Made by a program: the position numbers and the translations under genes. Positions 58,364 to 64,000 of a stretch of DNA of 64,000 nucleotides are shown piece after piece. Below the pieces are notes generated by a model. It worked only from the letters and a program-made list of their open reading frames with translations. It had not been told where the DNA came from and did not search any database. Every line of letters starts with the position of its first letter. Position 1 is the stretch's first letter. The stretch is from Sarocladium kiliense. Its lineage: Eukaryota; Ascomycota; Sordariomycetes; Hypocreales; Sarocladiaceae. The stretch covers positions 1,860,001 to 1,924,000 of the forward strand of contig JAUZTG010000041.1 in NCBI GenBank assembly GCA_030734395.1, written 5' to 3'.

Positions 58364-59880
58364 ATGCCGTCAGCCATGCCTGATACGATCATGGGTGAGA
58401 CTAATGGCGTCTCATCCCACCCAGCATATCCCGTTACGAATGGGTTGAATGGTCTCAACGGGGTGAAGGAATCAGAAGTTCTCAAGGCAGAGGAGAGTGA
58501 CCGGTTATCGGATAAGATGGACATCGACGCAACGCCGAGGACGCTGCCCAGCACATACATCCCTCAGTTCAACGGCGCATCCCGAGCCCTGATCCTCGAG
58601 CGCATTCGGAGCCGCTCAGCAACGCCCATAGAAAGCATCCGGATCTCAGATGACTCAAATTCAGAGACTTCTCTGAGCGCAACACTTGTACTCCCGGAAT
58701 CTTCAATATCACCCCGCGACCTCGCCAGCCTTCGCGCCTCATCCACTCATCAGCGTCTCTCACTCAAGCGCAAACGTGAGAACACCGCTCCCCCATCCGC
58801 TTCCACTATCGCCACTACCACCGCATCAACCACGGCGCCATCTCCGCCCCCCAAAGAGTTCACATCCCAAACAACTCTTCCCTTACCCACCCCAAAGCAC
58901 GCTGTGTATCCCCAACACTACCACCCATCTCCCAATTCCCCGGCCGTCCCATCTCCTCCTCCATCCTGCTCCAAATGCGGGGGCAGGAGTACACCAGGAA
59001 ATATCCTCGTCGCTTGCGCTAAATGTCCTGCTTCTCTTCATCAGCAATGCAGTACCCCACCGGTTGATGACTTCCGAGCTCGTGATGGCAGCTTTGTCTG
59101 TAGAGAGTGTTTATTGCGGGGAGAAGGGTTGGAGAAGAAGCCAAGGAGACAGCTCGCGGCAGCTCAACAGGAAGATCTCGAGAGGATGCGGCGGAGAAGG
59201 CTGGAGGCTTTGCCCGATGGCGTCGTCCCAGCGAAGCCGTCACTCGTTGGGTTTAAGGGTGGTGATGCCCCAAGCTCGGCTGTGAGTTCTTCCTCATACC
59301 TCTCATTCCGTACATATATGCTAACCTCAGATGCCAGCGTTCACAATACTTCAGCGATATTCAGCCCACCGACCTCCTCAATATCATCTCCTTTTGCAAC
59401 CAACTCAAGCCCCAACTTCTCGTCGACCTCCTCGTCTCCATCTCCAAACGCCACCCCGATCTCCCCATCTTCGACTCCCCAGACTGGGCCTCTCACCTCC
59501 CTCCCCTTCCACCCAACTACCACTCCCCCCATCACTCCCGCCCCCGACCAATCTCCAAATCTCACATCAACCGCCCAAGACACAGAGACACAACTCAGGG
59601 CAAAACGAAACAGCGGTCCTCTAAAGCAGGCGGCACGAAAAAGATGCCCAAACCACCGACCAGGATGAGGGAGGTGCCTGTTGAAGCGTCGCAGCCTGCA
59701 GAGGAGGAGGTTGTGGAGGATGTTCTACCGTCGACTTGGAAGCCAGCAGGGCAGGGGTTGTATGCCATGCTTCCGCCGGAGACGGATGACAGGAGTTTCA
59801 TGATGGACTCCAACGATGAAGAATCGTTCAGTCATTTTATGGTGGACAAAGCTGGTCACCAGATCATCGACCCTGTTTGA
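58364..59880 (+). CDS. PHD-finger protein, probable chromatin reader
   Basis: Exons 58364-59281 and 59338-59880 give 486 aa (560 if the in-frame ATG at 58142 is used). The N-terminal half is low-complexity and rich in Ser, Thr and Pro. A single C4HC3 PHD finger lies near residues 204-248: CSKCGG, then CAKCPASLHQQC, then FVCRECL. A basic stretch (GLEKKPRRQLAAAQQEDLERMRRRR) follows. The second exon is read in a different frame from the unspliced ORF: it starts RSQYFSDIQPTDLLNIISF, a conserved-looking helical segment of about 55 residues, then a basic and Pro-rich region, and ends in an acidic tail. PHD fingers generally bind histone H3 tails. The partner complex is not identifiable. Confidence 0.82.
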
Positions 59881-60240
59881 GCAGCGTGGTTCATAAAGCA
59901 CGTGTTGCTTGTATCTCTATTCTGTATCTCTAGAACTATGACGAAGCATGCAAATTAATGCCAGTAATGCGTATGACCTTCGTAGTGAATCGTATCTGAA
60001 TGTCCTCATCTCATGTGTTCTCTCAGCTCAGACTTGCCTTTACGACGTCACTGCCAGAAAGATCTCTAAGGAGAATGTACAGAGCATGGGCAAAAAGGGT
60101 TCAGCGCAACGGCAAACACACAGCTGCCCAAACTTGTGACATCCTCCCTGGTCAAAGTGGCTCGGAAGTATCTGATGGTCGTCATCACCGCTGAGAGGAA
60201 CAATCAGTGAAGCACTAGCTTCTTCTCTGTCTCAGTATCA
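59881..60240. other. Convergent intergenic region
   Basis: 3' ends of the PHD gene (+) and the ASNSD1-like gene (-). No conserved ORF or RNA gene seen. Confidence 0.55.
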
Positions 60241-62024
60241 TTAGGCGGTGATCAAAGTCGTGCCTTTCGTCCTTCCACTTTCCATTTTGGCCGTTCTGGC
60301 ACCGAATTGGATCTGTTCATGGTTAGATCAGATGTCCACCTGTATCGTAACGCGAAACTCACGGCTCTTTTCTTCTCGAGTGATACCTCACTCATGCCGA
60401 GATTCTGCGCCAATAGTCTGAGGACCCTCTTCGGAGCCTCTGGATATGTTTCGTCTTGTACGTTTTCGAAATCGCATTTCTCCCAGACGGGTAGCCTGAT
60501 GGCCCAATCTACCAATTCCTCATCGAGGAAAGGGAATCTAACCTCGCGGCCCCAATGAGACATTGCCCGATCGTCACGACCCAGATTGCGCTTCCCAAGG
60601 CGGCTCACATCGAGCTTAAGCTCCTGCGCCAGACCAGCGTGACCGGCGCGAGAGAAGGCTGTGGAATGTCGTGTGTAGCCACCGAAGAGCTCATCGGCGC
60701 CTAGTCCCGAGAGCAGTACGCGTGCGGTGGTAGAGTACGATTCGGGAGCCGCCGTCGGGGTGACTTGAGATGTGCCTTGGCCTCGAGCGGCAAAGTAGAG
60801 GGCATACGCTATTGACATGTCCATCTCCGTTTGATGTGGATATATGAGGCTGATCACCTCAGCCCTGTGTGAAGTGGTCTCTGAGTAGGGAACATTTACC
60901 TTCATTCGATGTCAGCACCATCTTGGGAAATAGAAACTGTCAAGAACTTACAGCTACAAACCGCCACCTTCTCCGCGGGCATACTTTTACGAGTTCAGCG
61001 AAGGACTTCCTTCCTGTGACTCGATCTGGGCAGATCTCGTAAAGATCGTCTAAGGCAGCATCGGGTCGCTGAGCCCTAATCCTGGGGTTCTCAAAGGCGA
61101 CGTTGATGAGATCCACAGACTGTCCTTCTGCTACGATATCATCCAGTAACCTAGCGAGGACGGTGCAGTCAAGGCCCCCAGAGAACAAAACTGCCAGCCG
61201 TGACCCTGAGGCAGAGCACCCAGGAGGCTGTGGAACATCCAGAGCCCGAGGCCGCAGAGATGCCATGAGATGTTGATGAAGTTGCTCGACAGAAGGAGAG
61301 TCCTGCGTCAGCGTATGACGAGCTGAGGGGAGCTCCTCGTTGAAGAGGCCTATGCCAGAGACCTGTGGGCGTGAGTAGCAGGTCAAACCGACAAAGAGCA
61401 AAGCTCACTTGAGCAACCTACCAAGTTTTCGTCAAGAACCCACGAATGCCTCGTAAGTGTAGATAAACTCTCGTCGAACGTAGCTCGTACGTCGATCGAG
61501 TAGAAGCCATCCGCTTCCACTTCCTGCCATCCCTCATGCGGCTCGTCTGCCACGCTGGAGAGCTTCAAAGCATCCTCAGTCTGACAAATGAGCAATGAGC
61601 GCCTCCCTAGCCTGTCACGTCCAAAGTACAGACGCCCAAGTGTCTTACTGAAGAAGACAAAGGCGAAAGGGCCCTGGATGGAACGTAGGAGCCCGGCTGG
61701 GTCACTACCACCAACGCTCAAACCCTCAAGCACTTGCACGCCATCATTGCGCGAAACGGCACTTCCACCGATCCGCCACGCCTCCCCATTCCAGCACAAG
61801 ACCTGCTCACCAGCTGCACTGACCAGCGGCTGCTCAACGAGCTTCGATCCACGAAGCGCCAGCACCGTAGACGTGAAGCTCAGCGACCAGTCCCGGTCCA
61901 CAGCCGGTCCGAGCTCATACCGGCCAAAGTGATCTGGGCCGCGGTTGACAAGCCGCGCCTGGAGTGTCGATGAGGGTTGAACGTTATGTGGAGATGCCGA
62001 TAGAACAGCAAAGATGCCGCACAT
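60241..62024 (-). CDS. Asparagine synthetase domain protein, ASNSD1/YML096W family
   Basis: Exons 62024-61422, 61362-60952, 60899-60363 and 60312-60241 give 540 aa. The protein starts MCGIFAVLS, so the N-terminal Cys2 nucleophile of the glutamine amidotransferase fold is available (residues about 1-200, with NRGPDHFG and WNGEAWR). The second half is the asparagine-synthase-type domain, with the PP-loop ATP motif LFSGGLDCTVLA near residue 245 and the LLSGLGADELFGGYTRH signature near residue 400. The last exon is recovered only after splicing and ends KGTTLITA. It differs from true Asn1/Asn2 synthetase in the family-specific sequence around these motifs. Relatives are human ASNSD1 and yeast YML096W, whose reaction is not settled. 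A tRNA-Glu gene lies 200 bases upstream. Confidence 0.88.
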
Positions 62025-62205
62025 GTTCCTCAGGCTCTGGAGTGGTGGTGAATGGTTCGTGGTTGTGGAGCGCGGCAGGTAAATTTGCTGGCGCGCACCT
62101 GAACCATCCTTCCACGTGGGAAAGTGCCCGACTACCTAGACACTCGGAAAAGTCACTACCCTCACGCATCTTGAAGCCAGCACGCAAACAGACCGACAAA
62201 ACAGC

Positions 62206-62211
62206 AAAAAA
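62206..62211 (-). terminator. Pol III oligo-T terminator of tRNA-Glu
   Basis: Six T on the minus strand, 13 bases after the discriminator base of the tRNA gene. It meets the run-length required for RNA polymerase III termination. Confidence 0.7.
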
Positions 62212-62223
62212 GAATTGTCAAGT

Positions 62224-62295
62224 CTCCGGTACAGGGAATCGAACCCTGGGCTGCTCGGTGAGAGCGAGCGATGTTAGCCACTACACCATACCGGA
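62224..62295 (-). tRNA. tRNA-Glu (anticodon CTC), intronless
   Basis: Complete cloverleaf on the minus strand. The acceptor stem TCCGGTA pairs with TACCGGA, followed by discriminator G. The D arm loop is AGTGGCTA. The anticodon stem GCTCG/CGAGC encloses loop CTCTCAC with anticodon CTC, which reads GAG (Glu). The T stem CAGGG/CCCTG encloses TTCGATT, and GGTTCGATTCC forms the B box. No intron, and it is followed by six T. No base pair is broken. It sits between the ASNSD1-like gene start and the SltA gene end. Confidence 0.93.
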
Positions 62296-62939
62296 TGATT
62301 TGTTGTTGAAGAGTGCGCCGCTATTTAGGTCTGAGAAGGCTAGAACATTGGGAGTGTCCACAAGAAGACCGGGTCCCATAGAAGGAGTCGAGTCATGCAC
62401 CGGTCACGCCCAATATGCCTGCTCGCTATCTATGATGTGGTATTTCTAGCTATAATTGGGCTATCTAGGGTTGTTACCATTGTCCAGTGTCCCGTCCTTC
62501 CCAAGTTCTTCGCCTTCCCCCCTGGGCCTATGTCATTTACCCGTTGGGACCAAACTGTCACAAGCCAACCTGAGCCAGTTGCACAAGATCATGTGGGATC
62601 ACGTTCATGACCAAGATGGACGACATATGCAGTTTGAGAATTGCAGTCTATTTCTTGCATGAGATGAGATCTGCTCTCTAATCTCCTCCTCGAGTCGTAT
62701 TCTGCGACTCCCCCACTATTGCTATTTCCCAAATCGACTCGTAGGAATGTCCAGTCTTTGGTCTGCAGCGAAGCAACCAAGCAAGAGCAAAACAAGAAGA
62801 GCGATGTAGTACATGAAAGCACGCCCTTGCAATTGGTCATATGAAAACAGCGCATCATCAAGGTCATCAAAGGGTGGCAAGTGCCAGCCCCGGAACAGGT
62901 TGATCTTTTCCCGAGTCGTCAGTCATCCGCATCCAAGTC
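62296..62939. other. Intergenic between tRNA-Glu and SltA gene
   Basis: Probably 3' untranslated sequence of the minus-strand SltA-like gene and the upstream flank of the tRNA gene. No other gene seen. Confidence 0.5.
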
Positions 62940-64000
62940 CTACTCCTGAAGCGGAAAGTTGGCCATGTTGTTCCAATCAAGGAACATGTCTTGCTGGCTG
63001 GTCTGAGAGAACCCGAGGCCTGCGCTGGGGGCATCTGCAAACATTGGCTGAGCAGGGTCGGCCTTCAAGTTCATGGAGGCTGGGAACAGGGTGAAATCGA
63101 TGCCATCCCCGTTGGCGATGCCGTCGTCAAAGCTGTCGTCAACCTCCCGCAGCGAATTCGGGGTGTAGAGCATAGCGTTCTGTTGTGCCGAAGGCGAGAA
63201 ATGAGGTGCATTTGCCTGAACGGGCTGGCAGTTGGGCATCTGGTAGGGCTGAATGGGAAGTTGTTGTTGTTGTTGTTGGGGCATCATCTTGCCAGCATAC
63301 ATGGCCATGTGCTCAGGCAAGGGCATCTGAGCAATGTGGGCGTTGGCCGCGTAGATATCTTCATCATTCAGGATGAAAGCCGATCCGTTTTGGTAAGGAG
63401 GTAGTGCCTCGTACGAAGCGGCAGAAGATGGCGATTGATTCTCCATAACCAAATCAGGATCCCACTCCTGTTGCATGCCCAGCTGCGCAACCCAATCCTC
63501 ATGCGGAGCGTAAGCTGGGAAGTCCCCAGATGCAATGGGAATGAGGTTGTCTTGGGGTGGTGTTGGGACGCTATACGCGGGAGTGGTAGATGGTGTCGAA
63601 GCGTTGCCCAGAGGTGGAGTGGGTTGCTGCTGAACACTGCTTCCAGGCATCGAGGGCACCTTCTTGTTGGCTGGTGTCTTGGTACGCACGTAGGTCCAGC
63701 CGTGCGCCTTCTCCATGTGCTGCTTGCAGTTGGACTCGCGCTTGGACTTGTACGGGCATGGCTTGAACATGCACTCAAACATAGCCGGGGCATCCGAGTG
63801 CTTGTCGTTCAGGTGGCGGCCCATCTCCTTCTCGGTGGGCCAACCAAACTCATGGTACTTGCAAGTGGGAATAGGACACTTCCAGGGACGCGAGTGAGTC
63901 TTCTCGTGCTTGGTAAGGTCGCAAGGGCGCTTGAACTCCTTGTTGCAGCCGGGCTCGCGGCACTTTTTGGGCGCCAGTTCCTCGGCGGTGGCGTTTTTCT
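62940..64000 (-). CDS. sltA: C2H2 zinc-finger transcription factor SltA/Ace1 (partial)
   Basis: The C-terminal 353 residues of a gene whose start lies beyond the right edge. In protein order the window holds KNATAEELAPKKC, then three Cys2His2-type fingers: CREPGC...HEKTH, CPIPTC...HLNDKH (with a long linker) and CMFKPCPY...HMEKAH. The run KKC..GCNKEFKRPCDLTKHEKTHSRPWKC and the ending HMEKAHGWTYVRTKT are hallmarks of Aspergillus SltA and Trichoderma Ace1. SltA controls cation and alkaline stress tolerance and growth; Ace1 also represses cellulase genes. The remainder is a disordered Gln/Pro/Asn-rich tail with a run of six Gln, ending FPLQE. No introns occur in this part. Confidence applies to the family; the protein start is not visible. 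Confidence 0.9.
   Translation of the reverse strand, partial: KNATAEELAPKKCREPGCNKEFKRPCDLTKHEKTHSRPWKCPIPTCKYHEFGWPTEKEMGRHLNDKHSDAPAMFECMFKPCPYKSKRESNCKQHMEKAHGWTYVRTKTPANKKVPSMPGSSVQQQPTPPLGNASTPSTTPAYSVPTPPQDNLIPIASGDFPAYAPHEDWVAQLGMQQEWDPDLVMENQSPSSAASYEALPPYQNGSAFILNDEDIYAANAHIAQMPLPEHMAMYAGKMMPQQQQQQLPIQPYQMPNCQPVQANAPHFSPSAQQNAMLYTPNSLREVDDSFDDGIANGDGIDFTLFPASMNLKADPAQPMFADAPSAGLGFSQTSQQDMFLDWNNMANFPLQE
63258..63278 (-). repeat. CAA-type triplet run coding polyglutamine
   Basis: TTG repeat on the plus strand that encodes a run of six Gln in the disordered tail of the SltA-like factor. A candidate length-variable site. Confidence 0.7.

Noticed and set aside
48074..62024. Functional cluster linking asparaginase and the asparagine synthetase-like gene
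   Set aside because: They are 11 kb apart with unrelated genes between, and one is secreted. Simple chance is enough.

Overview
The window is nuclear DNA from a filamentous ascomycete (Pezizomycotina), most likely a Dothideomycete, though that rank is inference. The signs are short spliceosomal introns of about 50-150 nt with GTRAGT-type donors and CTNAC branch sites, an SltA/Ace1 zinc-finger protein and a Woronin-body tether (leashin). All exon joins were read by eye from splice signals, frame and family conservation; no alignment or search was run.

Layout, left to right. 1-4015 holds no gene I can support. 4.0-6.4 kb: family-2 membrane glycosyltransferase (+). 7.4-9.1 kb: nucleolar FKBP prolyl isomerase, Fpr4 type (+). 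10.0-12.8 kb: NDR/AGC protein kinase (+) carrying two nonsense codons where conserved tryptophans are expected. 12.9-14.5 kb: Isc1-type sphingolipid phospholipase C (-). 15.4-16.9 kb: three-KH RNA-binding protein (-). 18.0-19.1 kb: probable CENP-K/Sim4 kinetochore subunit (+). 19.5-20.1 kb: dUTPase (+). 20.3-21.5 kb: pyridoxal kinase with an 11-nt microexon (-). 22.1-23.1 kb: PCNA (-). 23.9-26.0 kb: vezatin/Inp2-like membrane protein (-). 26.7-28.9 kb: unrecognised 739-residue protein (+).

29.3-47.2 kb is one gene on the minus strand predicting about 5,900 residues. It is a huge charged-repeat protein of the kind annotated in Aspergillus as 'involucrin repeat protein', and it matches the architecture of leashin (Lah), which tethers Woronin bodies to the septal pore. 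It contains about 40 lysine-rich modules and a perfect 195-bp in-frame tandem duplication.

48.1-49.2 kb: secreted L-asparaginase (-). 50.5-51.6 kb: TFIIB (-). 53.1-54.4 kb: anthranilate phosphoribosyltransferase (+). 54.5-55.1 kb: small single-pass membrane protein (-). 56.4-58.0 kb: mitochondrial-type class III CoA-transferase (+). 58.4-59.9 kb: PHD-finger protein (+). 60.2-62.0 kb: asparagine synthetase domain protein, ASNSD1 type (-). 62.2 kb: tRNA-Glu(CTC) (-). 62.9 kb to the right edge: SltA/Ace1 transcription factor, cut by the window (-).

Most genes are core housekeeping genes with no operon-like linkage. There is one plausible regulatory grouping: dUTPase and PCNA both have perfect ACGCGT (MCB/MBF) elements upstream, and the neighbouring CENP-K gene has a weaker ACGCGC. 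Two other promoters hold sites that fit their product: three GATAAG sites before the asparaginase and a perfect TGAGTCA (Gcn4/Cpc1) site before the tryptophan gene. I see no transposon, CRISPR array, prophage or biosynthetic gene cluster. The strongest leads are the giant leashin-like gene and the doubly interrupted kinase.
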